Positions 1 to 7,648 are shown, counted from the first letter of the stretch. The stretch is 8,873 nucleotides of DNA from Desulfobacterales bacterium (GCA_029940345.1 JAOZRC010000187.1:1-8873), one strand, 5' to 3'. Made by a program: numbers and translations. Notes: a model not told the origin generated them from the sequence alone.

Positions 1-41
1 AAAAAGTGTAAACTACTTTCAGCCTGATATGAAGGATACCC

Positions 42-1196
42 TTAAGGTTTACGTTTATCTTTCAAAATGCTGTTTGATATGACGACGCGCTGAATTTCCG
101 ATGTTCCTTCATAAATCGTAAATACGCGCGCGTCGCGATAATAACGCTCAACCGGATAATCTTTGGTGAAGCCATAGCCACCATGCATTTGTAGCGCTTT
201 GGCGGTCACCCGGTTGACCATTTCCGAGGCATAGAGTTTGGCCATAGACGCCTGAAGGGTGAAATTTTCACCGCGGTCTTTGGTGGCGGCGGCGGAAAAC
301 ATCAGTTGGCGGGCGGCTTCGATTTCAGTCGCCATGTCTGCCAGCATAAAGCGCAATGCCTGAAATTTGGAAATTTTTTGGCCGAACTGGGCTCTGCTTT
401 TAGCATATTTTACGGCAGCATCAAAAGCGGCAGTGGCCACTCCGATTGATTGGGCGGCGATGCCGATCCGACCGCAATCCAGCGCCGTCATCGCAATTTT
501 GAAACCGTCGCCTTCAGCACCGAGCAGATCGCTGGCCGGAATCCGGCAATCCTCAAAAAGTAAATCCGTGGTGTCTGAGGCGCGCAGACCCAATTTATCT
601 TCCGTGTGGCCGACTTTAAATCCCGGCGTTCCTTTATTGACCAAAAAAGCGCTAATCCCGCGATGCCGTTTGGCTTCATCGGTGACAGCCGTGACAATCA
701 CCAAACCTGCATTTTGGCCTGTGGTGATAAAGCGTTTGACGCCGTTCAAAACATATTCATCTCCGTCTCGCACCGCTGAAGTGATCTGTTTTACAGGGTC
801 GGAACCGGCTTCGGGTTCGGTTAAGGCAAAGGCGCCGATTTTACTGCCTGCGGCCAGTGATTTTAAATATTTATCTTTCTGAGTATCGTTTCCCCAACGA
901 TAAATGCTTTCACAGACAATGGAATTATGCACCGACATCACCACGGCGGTGGAAGCGCAGGAGTATGCGATTTCGGAAAGCGCCAGGACGTAACTCACCG
1001 TATCGGCGCCGGAGCCTTCGTACTCAAATGGAATCATCATTCCCATAAGCCCCAATTCGCCCATCTGTTTGAGATTTTCCGCCGGGAATTCTTTGGTTCG
1101 ATCCCGTTCGACCGCGGTTGCCGCCACAACCTTGCGGGAAAATTCACGGGCCATGGTCTGAATCATACGTTGTTCGCCAGTCAATTTGAATAACAT
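42..1196 (-). CDS. Acyl-CoA dehydrogenase, short-chain/butyryl-CoA type
   Basis: This is a 384-residue FAD flavoenzyme that would oxidise a short acyl-CoA to the trans-2-enoyl-CoA and pass electrons to an electron-transfer flavoprotein in the cytoplasm. Seen: the N-terminal helical domain, the LTEPEAGSDP flavin/acyl motif at residues 125-134, the RAQFGQ segment at 268-273, the QMHGGYG segment near 336-342, and IYEGTSEIQ at 361-369 with the catalytic base Glu363. Length and motifs match the butyryl-CoA dehydrogenase/SCAD group. I chose the ATG at 1196 because GGAGGA (1204-1209) sits 7 nt upstream. The longer in-frame option is a TTG at 1211 that overlaps this ribosome binding site. The gene begins 28 nt after the regulator gene stops and is the last of five minus-strand genes in the window. 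With hbd and the thiolase it fits butyryl-CoA oxidation or crotonyl-CoA reduction. The exact chain length cannot be read from motifs; glutaryl- or branched-chain substrates are less likely but open. Confidence 0.93.
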   Translation of the reverse strand: MLFKLTGEQRMIQTMAREFSRKVVAATAVERDRTKEFPAENLKQMGELGLMGMMIPFEYEGSGADTVSYVLALSEIAYSCASTAVVMSVHNSIVCESIYRWGNDTQKDKYLKSLAAGSKIGAFALTEPEAGSDPVKQITSAVRDGDEYVLNGVKRFITTGQNAGLVIVTAVTDEAKRHRGISAFLVNKGTPGFKVGHTEDKLGLRASDTTDLLFEDCRIPASDLLGAEGDGFKIAMTALDCGRIGIAAQSIGVATAAFDAAVKYAKSRAQFGQKISKFQALRFMLADMATEIEAARQLMFSAAATKDRGENFTLQASMAKLYASEMVNRVTAKALQMHGGYGFTKDYPVERYYRDARVFTIYEGTSEIQRVVISNSILKDKRKP

Positions 1197-1203
1197 TGCG
1201 TTA

Positions 1204-1209
1204 TCCTCC
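1204..1209 (-). promoter_or_regulatory. Ribosome binding site fixing the acyl-CoA dehydrogenase start
   Basis: GGAGGA on the minus strand, 7 nt before the ATG at 1196. It overlaps the alternative TTG at 1211-1209, so the five-residue longer protein is unlikely. Confidence 0.8.
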
Positions 1210-1224
1210 AATCATTATAACAAG

Positions 1225-1773
1225 TTACGATGAATAGATCACAACCAGAAGTTCAGCTTGCTTGTCACCGATATTGCGTAAATTGTGTTTGACGCCCGAA
1301 TTGAAATGCAGGGATTCGCCCTCGTATAGTGTGTTGACATGGTCGCCGACGATGATTTCAATTTGCCCTGAGAGTACATACGTAAACTCCTCACCTTCGT
1401 GCTGATACCCCACTCCCTCGTGATCCTGTTGAGGATCAACTGTCACTCGAAACGCTTTGAGATGTTTGTTTTCCGCATCCGGCGTCAATGTTTGGTAAGC
1501 ATAATTTGCCGTGCGTTTGGTGTATTCCTGTTTGCGGGAGCTGATGCTCTCTTCCTCCTCTTTTAAAAGCAGGGTCGAATCAATTTTCAGAGCTCTGGCA
1601 ATTTGCAAGAGCGCACCCACCGGGGGGATAGCCTTGCCGGCCTCCAAATTTTTTAAATAATCAAGCGCAAACCCGGTTTCATTGGCAATATAATCAAGCG
1701 ATATCTTCTGTCGGGTGCGCACTTGTTTGATTTTTTTGCCTACCGGAACCAGCGTATCTTTTTTGCGTGCCAT
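1225..1773 (-). CDS. XRE-family regulator with C-terminal cupin domain
   Basis: This 182-residue protein is a DNA-binding regulator with a small-molecule sensor fold. Residues about 11-70 form an XRE/Cro-type helix-turn-helix (VGKKIKQVRTRQKISLDYIA followed by an LDYLKNLEAGK recognition region). Residues about 105-178 form a single cupin domain, with motif 1 around HEGEEFTYVLSG (His125, Glu129) and motif 2 around GESLHFNSGVKHNLRN (His163). A charged linker rich in Lys and Glu (about 70-88) joins them. The start is supported by GGAG (1779-1782), 5 nt upstream. It lies between hbd and an acyl-CoA dehydrogenase in the same direction, so it is probably co-transcribed and controls this or a related acyl-CoA pathway. 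This is inference; the ligand may be a CoA-related metabolite but nothing in the sequence proves it. A 14-bp perfect inverted repeat lies 36 nt upstream of its start and may be its own operator. Confidence 0.92.
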   Translation of the reverse strand: MARKKDTLVPVGKKIKQVRTRQKISLDYIANETGFALDYLKNLEAGKAIPPVGALLQIARALKIDSTLLLKEEEESISSRKQEYTKRTANYAYQTLTPDAENKHLKAFRVTVDPQQDHEGVGYQHEGEEFTYVLSGQIEIIVGDHVNTLYEGESLHFNSGVKHNLRNIGDKQAELLVVIYSS

Positions 1774-1809
1774 TATCCCTCCCTTTCACTAATATTAAAA
1801 GCAATGAAT

Positions 1810-1847
1810 AGCAAGGTGAACAAAAACGGCGTATTGTTCACCTTGCT
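1810..1847. repeat. 14-bp perfect inverted repeat upstream of the regulator gene
   Basis: The left arm 1810-1823 (AGCAAGGTGAACAA) and right arm 1834-1847 are exact reverse complements around a 10-nt loop. It lies in the 105-nt gap between the hbd stop and the regulator start. RNA from either strand would fold into a long hairpin, but no clean U tract follows it in either direction (ATTCATTGC on minus, TGTATAATTTT on plus). A classical intrinsic terminator is therefore only weakly supported. An operator for the regulator, or a processing or attenuation hairpin that lowers expression of the two downstream genes, is equally possible. Confidence 0.75.
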
Positions 1848-1878
1848 TGTATAATTTTACCTGTTGTCAGATCATGTT

Positions 1879-2730
1879 TTATTTATACTCATAAAACCCG
1901 CGTCCGGTTTTACGCCCCAGCCAACCCGCTTCCACATATTTACGAAGCAATGGGCAGGGGCGATACTTGGAATCGTTAAAGCCGCTGTAAATGGTTTCCA
2001 AAATGGCCAGACAGGTGTCCAGACCGATTAAATCCGCCAAAGCCAGCGGACCCATAGGATGGTTCATGCCCAATTTCATAACGGTGTCGATATCTTCACG
2101 TTTCCCCACGCCATGATAAAGGCAGTACACCGCTTCGTTAATCATGGGCATCAGAATGCGGTTAGCGATAAAGCCTGGATAGTCATTGGCTTCAGCCGGT
2201 GTTTTGCCGAATTTCTTAGCCAGTTCCCAAGTGGTGTCAAAGGTTTCATCGGATGTGGCCAGCGCGCGAATCACTTCAACCAGTTTCATCACCGGCACCG
2301 GGTTCATGAAGTGCATACCGATCAGTTTGTCAGGACGTTTTGTCTGGGATGCGATCCGGCCGATGGGAATCGAAGATGTATTGGTGGATAAAATGACATG
2401 GGATGCGCATATTTCATCCAGGTCTTTAAATATCTTAAATTTGAGGGCTTCATTCTCGGTGGCGGCTTCCACCACAAAATCGGCGGCTTGCATATCCTGA
2501 AGGTCAGTGCTTGTCTTGATGCGTCCTAAAACAGCATCCTTTTCGTCCGCCGTGAACTTGCCTTTGTCAACACCGCGTGTCAGCAGTTTGGTAATATTAC
2601 CAAGGCCGCGTTCAAGAAATTCGGTGCTGATATCGGTCATAATGACATTGAGACCACTCATAGCGGCAACCTGTGCAATACCGTTTCCCATTTGGCCGGC
2701 GCCGATAACGCCGAAAGTTTTGATTTCCAT
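1879..2730 (-). CDS. hbd: 3-hydroxybutyryl-CoA dehydrogenase
   Basis: This 283-residue cytoplasmic enzyme oxidises (S)-3-hydroxybutyryl-CoA to acetoacetyl-CoA with NAD(H), or runs in reverse. Residues 1-185 form the Rossmann domain with GAGQMG at 10-15 and Asp33 at the end of the second strand, where NAD-preferring enzymes bind the ribose. The NTSS segment is at 117-120. The catalytic pair is His140 (in GMHFMNPVP) and Glu152 (in LVEVIR). Residues about 186-283 are the helical C-terminal domain, with NRILMPMINEA and NHPMGPLALADLIGLD. Length matches bacterial Hbd (about 282 residues). A 25-residue upstream extension to 2805 is open but overlaps the thiolase coding end and has no family similarity. 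The ATG at 2730 has AAGGAG (2736-2741) 5 nt upstream. It starts 25 nt after the thiolase stop, so the two are surely one transcript. No enoyl-CoA hydratase is fused to it, unlike FadB-type proteins. Confidence 0.96.
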   Translation of the reverse strand: MEIKTFGVIGAGQMGNGIAQVAAMSGLNVIMTDISTEFLERGLGNITKLLTRGVDKGKFTADEKDAVLGRIKTSTDLQDMQAADFVVEAATENEALKFKIFKDLDEICASHVILSTNTSSIPIGRIASQTKRPDKLIGMHFMNPVPVMKLVEVIRALATSDETFDTTWELAKKFGKTPAEANDYPGFIANRILMPMINEAVYCLYHGVGKREDIDTVMKLGMNHPMGPLALADLIGLDTCLAILETIYSGFNDSKYRPCPLLRKYVEAGWLGRKTGRGFYEYK

Positions 2731-2735
2731 CAGTT

Positions 2736-2741
2736 CTCCTT
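2736..2741 (-). promoter_or_regulatory. Ribosome binding site fixing the hbd start
   Basis: AAGGAG on the minus strand, 5 nt before the ATG at 2730, within the 25-nt thiolase-hbd gap. It supports the short start over the 25-residue extension that runs into the thiolase gene. Confidence 0.8.
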
Positions 2742-2755
2742 CTTTGCTAACTTTT

Positions 2756-3946
2756 TTATTTATAAGTTTCATGCCTTTTAACGACCATCGCCACCGCCTC
2801 GCCACCGCCTAGGCACAAAGACGCCAACCCGGTCTTCAGGTCTTTTTTAATCATTTCGTACAGCAGCGTAACCAACACACGGCACCCGGAAGCGCCGATG
2901 GGATGTCCCAGTGCCACTGAGCCGCCATTTACATTTACTTTGTCAGAATTCAATTCAAGATTACGCAGTACAGCAACGGTTGATCCTGAAAACGCTTCGT
3001 TAATTTCATAAAGGTCAACATTATCTTTACCAATGCCCTCTTTTTTAAGACATTTGGGAATCGCTAAGATTGGTGCCACCAGCACATATTTCATATCAAT
3101 ACCGCTGGAAGCCTGCGCCCCGATAGTCGCCATGATTTCACAGCCTTTAGCAAGCGCTTTTTCTTTTGACATAACGACAACAGCAGCGGCGCCGTCACTG
3201 ATAATGGAAGCATTGCCGGCGGTGCCAACGCCGTTTTTCTTAAATGCGCCGCGCATTTTGGATAATGCTTCGTAACTGGTGGGGCGGGGGCATTCATCCT
3301 GATCGAAAATGACCGGATCGCCTTTGCGCTGCGGGATGGATACGGGAACAATTTCATCCTTGAATATACCGGCGTCTATTGCGGCCAATGTTCTCTGGTA
3401 GGATTCGGCGGCGTATTTGTCCTGATCTTCCCGTGTGACCGCATATTTTTCGGAGCAAAGTTCATTGGAGATGCCCATGTGAAAATCATTGACAATATCC
3501 CAGAGGCCGTCGTGGATCATGGAATCTTCAATCACGCCGGGTCCCATGCGGTAACCGCTGCGCGCTTTGGGCAGATAATAGGGTGCCATGCTCATATTTT
3601 CCATACCGCCGGCAACCACTGTTTCGGCATCGCCACATTGAATGGCTTGCGCAGCTAACATCACGGTTTTCAGTGCCGAGCCGCACACTTTGTTGATTGT
3701 AAAGCATTCCGCTTCATCAGGCATTCCGGCCAGTACGGCAGCTTGTTTGGCCGGATTCTGTCCGTAACCGCAGGGCAACACTTGCCCCATGATGACTTCA
3801 TCCACATCTTCCTTGGCGATTTGCGCCCGTCGCACGGCTTCTTCGATTGCAAACGCGCCCAGTTGGGTTGCGCCGATTTTACTTAAAGAACCGTTAAAAC
3901 TGCCTAACGGTGTGCGCACGGCGCTTACGATGACTGCTTCTTGCAT
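2756..3946 (-). CDS. atoB: Acetyl-CoA C-acetyltransferase (thiolase II)
   Basis: This 396-residue enzyme cleaves acetoacetyl-CoA with CoA into two acetyl-CoA, or condenses two acetyl-CoA. The catalytic residues are in place: nucleophilic Cys88 in NKVCGSALK, His348 in the ALGHPIGASG segment and Cys378 in LCLGGGEA. The spacing is almost the same as in the well-studied Zoogloea biosynthetic thiolase (Cys89, His348, Cys378). The N-terminus MQEAVIVSAVRTPLGSF is typical. I reject a 13-residue upstream extension to 3985 because it is encoded by a low-complexity direct repeat, and because AAGGAG (3954-3959) lies 7 nt before the ATG at 3946. It follows icmF after 111 nt and precedes hbd by 25 nt. In context it would finish butyryl-CoA oxidation. 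A broader 3-ketoacyl-CoA specificity cannot be excluded. The symbol is by function; thlA or phaA names would be equally apt. Confidence 0.95.
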   Translation of the reverse strand: MQEAVIVSAVRTPLGSFNGSLSKIGATQLGAFAIEEAVRRAQIAKEDVDEVIMGQVLPCGYGQNPAKQAAVLAGMPDEAECFTINKVCGSALKTVMLAAQAIQCGDAETVVAGGMENMSMAPYYLPKARSGYRMGPGVIEDSMIHDGLWDIVNDFHMGISNELCSEKYAVTREDQDKYAAESYQRTLAAIDAGIFKDEIVPVSIPQRKGDPVIFDQDECPRPTSYEALSKMRGAFKKNGVGTAGNASIISDGAAAVVVMSKEKALAKGCEIMATIGAQASSGIDMKYVLVAPILAIPKCLKKEGIGKDNVDLYEINEAFSGSTVAVLRNLELNSDKVNVNGGSVALGHPIGASGCRVLVTLLYEMIKKDLKTGLASLCLGGGEAVAMVVKRHETYK

Positions 3947-3953
3947 TATATCT

Positions 3954-3959
3954 CTCCTT
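3954..3959 (-). promoter_or_regulatory. Ribosome binding site fixing the thiolase start
   Basis: AAGGAG on the minus strand, 7 nt before the ATG at 3946. It excludes the longer start at 3985, which lies inside a direct repeat. Confidence 0.8.
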
Positions 3960-3965
3960 ATCTTG

Positions 3966-4005
3966 TTCGTCATTCGATTGTTCAATTATTCGTTATTCGA
4001 TTGTT
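3966..4005. repeat. Imperfect 17-bp direct repeat in the icmF-thiolase gap
   Basis: Copies at 3966-3982 and 3989-4005 read TTCGTxATTCGATTGTT (C in the first, T in the second), giving 16 of 17 identical with a 23-bp period. The sequence between them (CAATTATTCG) is built from the same words. It makes up much of the 111-nt gap between icmF and the thiolase gene and looks like a low-complexity intergenic repeat. No clear promoter or terminator is seen in this gap. Confidence 0.7.
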
Positions 4006-4057
4006 TTTGCTTTAATCATTAAAAAAATCAATGCGTCATTTATTTCCAGCCTCTAAA

Positions 4058-7000
4058 TCACATATTCCGCCGATATTTCCCCCCCACCGCATACAATGCC
4101 TGCGAGATTTGCCCCAAGCTGCATGTACGCACCGTCTGCATCAGTTCCGCAAATATATTGCCACCATTAAGCGCTGTTTGCTGAAGCTGTTTCAGGGCCT
4201 GGGGCGATTCTTCAGCATGTCGGTTTTGAAAATCTTTCAGTCGTTTCAGTTGGGATTCTTTTTCCTCTTCAGTCGCCCGGGCCAATTCGACCGTATCAAT
4301 CATCTCATCATCGTCATGCGGGTCGCGGAAGGTGTTAACGCCGATAATCGGCATTTGTCCAGTGTGTTTCAAGGTTTCATAATAAATTGACTCCTCCTGG
4401 ATTTTGCTGCGCTGATAGCCGGTTTCCATAGCGCCCAGCACACCGCCCCGATCCGTGATACGGTCAAATTCGACCAACACGGCTTCTTCGACCAAATCGG
4501 TCAGTTCTTCCACGATAAAACTTCCCTGGTTCAAATTTTCGTTTTTAGCCAGCCCCCATTCACGGTTAATAATGAGCTGAATAGCCAACGCCCGTCGCAC
4601 CGATTCAGAGCTAGGCGTAGTGATGGCTTCATCAAACGCATTGGTGTGCAGGCTGTTGCAGTTATCGTAAACCGCGCACAACGCCTGAAGTGTGGTGCGG
4701 ATGTCGTTGAATTGAATTTCTTGTGCGTGTAACGATCTTCCCGAAGTTTGAATATGATATTTCAACATTTGGGAACGCTCCGAAGCGCCGTATTTATCGC
4801 GCATGGCCACCGCCCATATACGCCGCGCCACCCGTCCGATGACCGTGTATTCGGGGTCCATGCCATTGGAAAAGAAAAAGGATAAATTCGGCGCAAAACT
4901 GTCAATGGGCATCCCCCGTGAAAGATAGTACTCCACATAAGTGAATCCGTTGGAGAGTGTCAGCGCCAGTTGCGTGATCGGATTGGCGCCCGCTTCGGCA
5001 ATGTGGTAACCGGAGATAGAAACCGAATAAAAGTTGCGAACATTTTTTTGAATAAAATATTCCTGGATATCCCCCATCATTTTAAGCGCAAATTCGATGG
5101 AAAAAATGCAGGTGTTTTGTCCCTGGTCTTCCTTTAAAATATCCGCTTGAACGGTTCCGCGTACATTGGATAAGACGAGTGTCCGGCATTCCTGGACCTG
5201 CGCTTCCGTCAGTTCGGCATCGTTTTCAGCGCTTAATTTAGCCAATTCCTGATCAATGGCCGTATTCAGGAACATGGCCAGCGTAATGGGCGCGGGGCCG
5301 TTTATTGTCATGGAAACGGATGTGCCGGGCGCGCATAAGTCAAAACCGTCGTAAAGCACCTTGACATCATCTAACGTGCAGACACTGACACCCGATGTGC
5401 CTACTTTGCCATAGATATCCGGCCGTTCATCCGGGTCTTCGCCGTACAGCGTCACCGAATCAAACGCGGTGGACAACCTTTTGGCCGCATAATCGCCCGA
5501 CAGAAGCTTAAACCGACGGTTGGTGCGCGCCGGATCGCCTTCGCCCGCAAACATGCGGGTCGGGTCTTCATCCACTCGTTTCAAAGGAAACACACCGGCG
5601 GTGTAAGGGAAATAGCCAGCCAGATTTTCCTTACGCAACCATGCGTATATTTCGCCGGGGTCTTTGAATTGGGGAAGCGCAATCTTGGGAATTTTTTGGT
5701 GGCACAGCGATTCGGTGAACAACGGCACCCGGATTTCATGTTCACGAACCTGATAAACGAGTTCGTCTTGAGAATAGGCTGTTTTAACTTTTTGCCATTG
5801 TGTAAGCAAACGTGACGTTTCGTTTTCAACGGATGCTTGCGACTGGGTGATTTCCTGTTTAAGACGCTTAAGCAAAGCGTCCGCATCACCTGCGTGTGTG
5901 TCATTGCTGAAATATTGTGCTGTTTTTTCCAAATGCCAAACCTGTCGCAGGGCGTCAGCTTGTTCTTCGGTTTTCTGATGATAATCTCTGACCGTAGATG
6001 CGATTTCCGCCAGGTAGCGCAACTGTTCGCGCGGAATGATCACTGTTTTGGAGGTGGATGTTTTAGATTCGCCAGCGGGAAAAACAGATTCCGATTTAAG
6101 ACCGAATTTTTCTCCGATAACTGCAAACAGCGCATGGTAAAGCGCCGTAACACCGTCATCGTTGAATTTGGAGGCGATGGTGCCGAAAACCGGCATATCT
6201 TCGGGCGATTGTCCCCAGGCGTTGCGATTGCGCTGCACCTGTTTACGCACATCCCGCACCGCATCTTCGCCGCCCCGTTTTTCGTATTTATTCACCACAA
6301 TCAGATCGGCGTAGTCCAGCATATCGATTTTTTCCAATTGGGAGGCCGCACCGAATTCGCTGGTCATCACATAAACAGAGATATCTGTCAAATCGACAAT
6401 ATTGGAATCACCCTGGCCGATGCCGGCCGTTTCCACGATAATCAGATCATAACCGGCGGCTTTAACCACTTCGATGGCTTCGGGCAGAAAATCGGGAATT
6501 TCAGCGCCCGACCTGCGCGTGGCAAGGCTGCGCATATATACACGGGGATTGTCGATAGCGTTCATGCGGATACGGTCGCCTAAAAGGGCGCCGCCGGTTT
6601 TGCGTCGTGAGGGGTCGCTGCTGATAATAGCCACTTTCATATCCTGCCTATCGTGCAGGATGCGAAGAATTAATTCATCCGTAAGGGAAGACTTGCCTGA
6701 CCCGCCCGTTCCCGTGACGCCCACGACCGGTATTTGGCGACCATCGCTTTTTTTCCTGAGTTGCGCCATAATCGTTTCAAGGCCATATTTCAAGTTTGGA
6801 GCATCACCCGAAGCTTTGGCCAGTTCCACAGCGGTAATCAGATTGGCGACAAGGCGCTTATTATCATACGTCAGCAGTTCGGGATTGAACGGTTCATCAC
6901 CTACGGTGGAAAAATCAATTGCTGCTGTCAAATGATTGATAATCCCCTGAAGTCCCCTGGAAGCGCCGTCCTCGGGTGAATAAATCCTGGTGACGCCGTA

Positions 7001-7348
7001 AGCCTCCAGTTCTTTAATCTCTTCCGGTACAATCACACCGCCGCCGCCACCGAAAACCTTAATATGGGAAGCGCCTTTTTCAGCCAAAAGGTCGATCATG
7101 TATTTAAAAAATTCCACATGCCCGCCTTGATAGCTGGACACGGCCACGCCCTGAACATCTTCTTGAATGGCTGCATTGACAATTTCGTGTACGGAGCGAT
7201 TGTGCCCCAGGTGAATCACTTCCACGCCCGTACCCTGCAATATACGTCGCATGATGTTAATCGCAGCGTCATGGCCGTCAAATAAAGACGTTGCACTTAC
7301 AACCCTGATATTGTTTTTTGGTTTGTATATTTCGACTTCGGTATCCAT
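4058..7348 (-). CDS. icmF: Fused isobutyryl-CoA mutase (B12 domain, G-protein chaperone, mutase)
   Basis: This 1096-residue adenosylcobalamin enzyme would interconvert isobutyryl-CoA and butyryl-CoA by radical carbon-skeleton rearrangement. Domains in order: B12-binding fold at about 12-145 (DGHDAA at 24-29 with cobalt-ligand His26; GGGGG at 100-104); MeaB-like GTPase at about 205-415 (P-loop GTGGSGKS 213-220, [17 protein letters not shown] 243-259, ETAG 306-309, NKYE 353-356); a helical linker at about 420-535; and the mutase TIM barrel at about 540-1096. The barrel holds YFPYTAG (579-585), RMFAG (598-602), GQNTCIF (743-749) and the active-site His782 in [11 protein letters not shown]. Phe600 and Gln744 align with the Phe/Gln pair of isobutyryl-CoA mutases, not the Tyr89/Arg207 pair of methylmalonyl-CoA mutase. 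Length and order are those of the IcmF family. AAGGAGG (7353-7359) lies 4 nt before the ATG. It is first in the minus-strand gene set and divergent from another acyl-CoA dehydrogenase. Related CoA substrates such as isovaleryl- or pivalyl-CoA are possible. Confidence 0.95.
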   Translation of the reverse strand: MDTEVEIYKPKNNIRVVSATSLFDGHDAAINIMRRILQGTGVEVIHLGHNRSVHEIVNAAIQEDVQGVAVSSYQGGHVEFFKYMIDLLAEKGASHIKVFGGGGGVIVPEEIKELEAYGVTRIYSPEDGASRGLQGIINHLTAAIDFSTVGDEPFNPELLTYDNKRLVANLITAVELAKASGDAPNLKYGLETIMAQLRKKSDGRQIPVVGVTGTGGSGKSSLTDELILRILHDRQDMKVAIISSDPSRRKTGGALLGDRIRMNAIDNPRVYMRSLATRRSGAEIPDFLPEAIEVVKAAGYDLIIVETAGIGQGDSNIVDLTDISVYVMTSEFGAASQLEKIDMLDYADLIVVNKYEKRGGEDAVRDVRKQVQRNRNAWGQSPEDMPVFGTIASKFNDDGVTALYHALFAVIGEKFGLKSESVFPAGESKTSTSKTVIIPREQLRYLAEIASTVRDYHQKTEEQADALRQVWHLEKTAQYFSNDTHAGDADALLKRLKQEITQSQASVENETSRLLTQWQKVKTAYSQDELVYQVREHEIRVPLFTESLCHQKIPKIALPQFKDPGEIYAWLRKENLAGYFPYTAGVFPLKRVDEDPTRMFAGEGDPARTNRRFKLLSGDYAAKRLSTAFDSVTLYGEDPDERPDIYGKVGTSGVSVCTLDDVKVLYDGFDLCAPGTSVSMTINGPAPITLAMFLNTAIDQELAKLSAENDAELTEAQVQECRTLVLSNVRGTVQADILKEDQGQNTCIFSIEFALKMMGDIQEYFIQKNVRNFYSVSISGYHIAEAGANPITQLALTLSNGFTYVEYYLSRGMPIDSFAPNLSFFFSNGMDPEYTVIGRVARRIWAVAMRDKYGASERSQMLKYHIQTSGRSLHAQEIQFNDIRTTLQALCAVYDNCNSLHTNAFDEAITTPSSESVRRALAIQLIINREWGLAKNENLNQGSFIVEELTDLVEEAVLVEFDRITDRGGVLGAMETGYQRSKIQEESIYYETLKHTGQMPIIGVNTFRDPHDDDEMIDTVELARATEEEKESQLKRLKDFQNRHAEESPQALKQLQQTALNGGNIFAELMQTVRTCSLGQISQALYAVGGKYRRNM

Positions 7349-7441
7349 ATCTCCTCCTTATTTATATAACCGGCGGCCTTTAGCCTAATGTCTTGAGAGC
7401 GAATTTCGAGTTTTTTCCAAAGCTTTTAAATATAAACATAC

Positions 7442-7470
7442 AATATGACCTTTTTTGCACCGGATGTCAA
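7442..7470 (-). promoter_or_regulatory. Candidate sigma-70 promoter for the icmF gene set
   Basis: On the minus strand a perfect TTGACA -35 box (plus 7465-7470) is followed after 17 bp by CATATT (plus 7442-7447, four of six consensus bases). Initiation would fall near 7435, giving a leader of about 86 nt before icmF. The leader shows no cobalamin-riboswitch-like structure that I can recognise. Position and spacing are good; the weak -10 box lowers confidence. Confidence 0.55.
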
Positions 7471-7472
7471 TA

Positions 7473-7493
7473 TTTGAAGTTGGAAGTTTGAAG
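7473..7493. repeat. Three tandem heptamers
   Basis: TTTGAAG, TTGGAAG and TTTGAAG follow one another at 7473-7479, 7480-7486 and 7487-7493; only one base differs. It lies just upstream of the icmF -35 box. Its function is unknown and it may be simple intergenic repeat. Confidence 0.6.
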
Positions 7494-7570
7494 CTCAGAT
7501 GGTTACTAAAACATTAGCGAAAATAGGTAGACTGCTTCCTCTGATTTTAAACTTCATAATTTACTTACCC

Positions 7571-7596
7571 ATTTCTTGCTTGCACTTTCAAGAAAT
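7571..7596. promoter_or_regulatory. Inverted repeat over the plus-strand promoter, candidate operator
   Basis: ATTTCTTG (7571-7578) and CAAGAAAT (7589-7596) are exact inverted 8-mers separated by 10 bp. The pair spans the -35 box and much of the spacer of the candidate promoter at 7580-7607, a usual place for a repressor operator. The arms are AT-rich and short, so chance cannot be excluded. Confidence 0.4.
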
Positions 7597-7607
7597 TATG
7601 CTAAAAT
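7580..7607 (+). promoter_or_regulatory. Candidate extended -10 promoter for the divergent acyl-CoA dehydrogenase
   Basis: An extended -10 element TGCTAAAAT (7599-7607) is preceded after 16 bp by TTGCAC (7580-7585), a partial -35 box. Initiation near 7614 would leave a leader of about 90 nt before the TTG start at 7705. The surrounding sequence is strongly AT-rich. Confidence 0.45.
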
Positions 7608-7648
7608 ATTTTAATTTGTACAATTATATTTCATTCCGTTGGAGTGGC

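Noticed and set aside
1848..1860. TGTATAAT as a plus-strand -10 box
   Set aside because: It matches the consensus, but no plus-strand gene follows for several kilobases and no -35 box is evident; it is probably chance in AT-rich DNA.
2731..2805. 25-residue N-terminal extension of hbd
   Set aside because: It overlaps the thiolase coding end and precedes a strong ribosome binding site for the ATG at 2730; Hbd proteins start at the Rossmann strand.
3947..3985. 13-residue N-terminal extension of the thiolase
   Set aside because: It is encoded by the direct repeat and lies across the ribosome binding site; thiolases start close to EAVIVSAVRTP.
5837..6583. 248-codon plus-strand ORF opposite icmF
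   Set aside because: It is fully antisense to conserved GTPase and linker sequence of IcmF, has no recognisable domain, and is rich in Phe, His and Asn as antisense frames often are.
7349..7464. Cobalamin riboswitch in the icmF leader
   Set aside because: Expected for a B12 enzyme, but the predicted leader is under 100 nt and shows no B12-box-like sequence or multi-stem fold that I can recognise.
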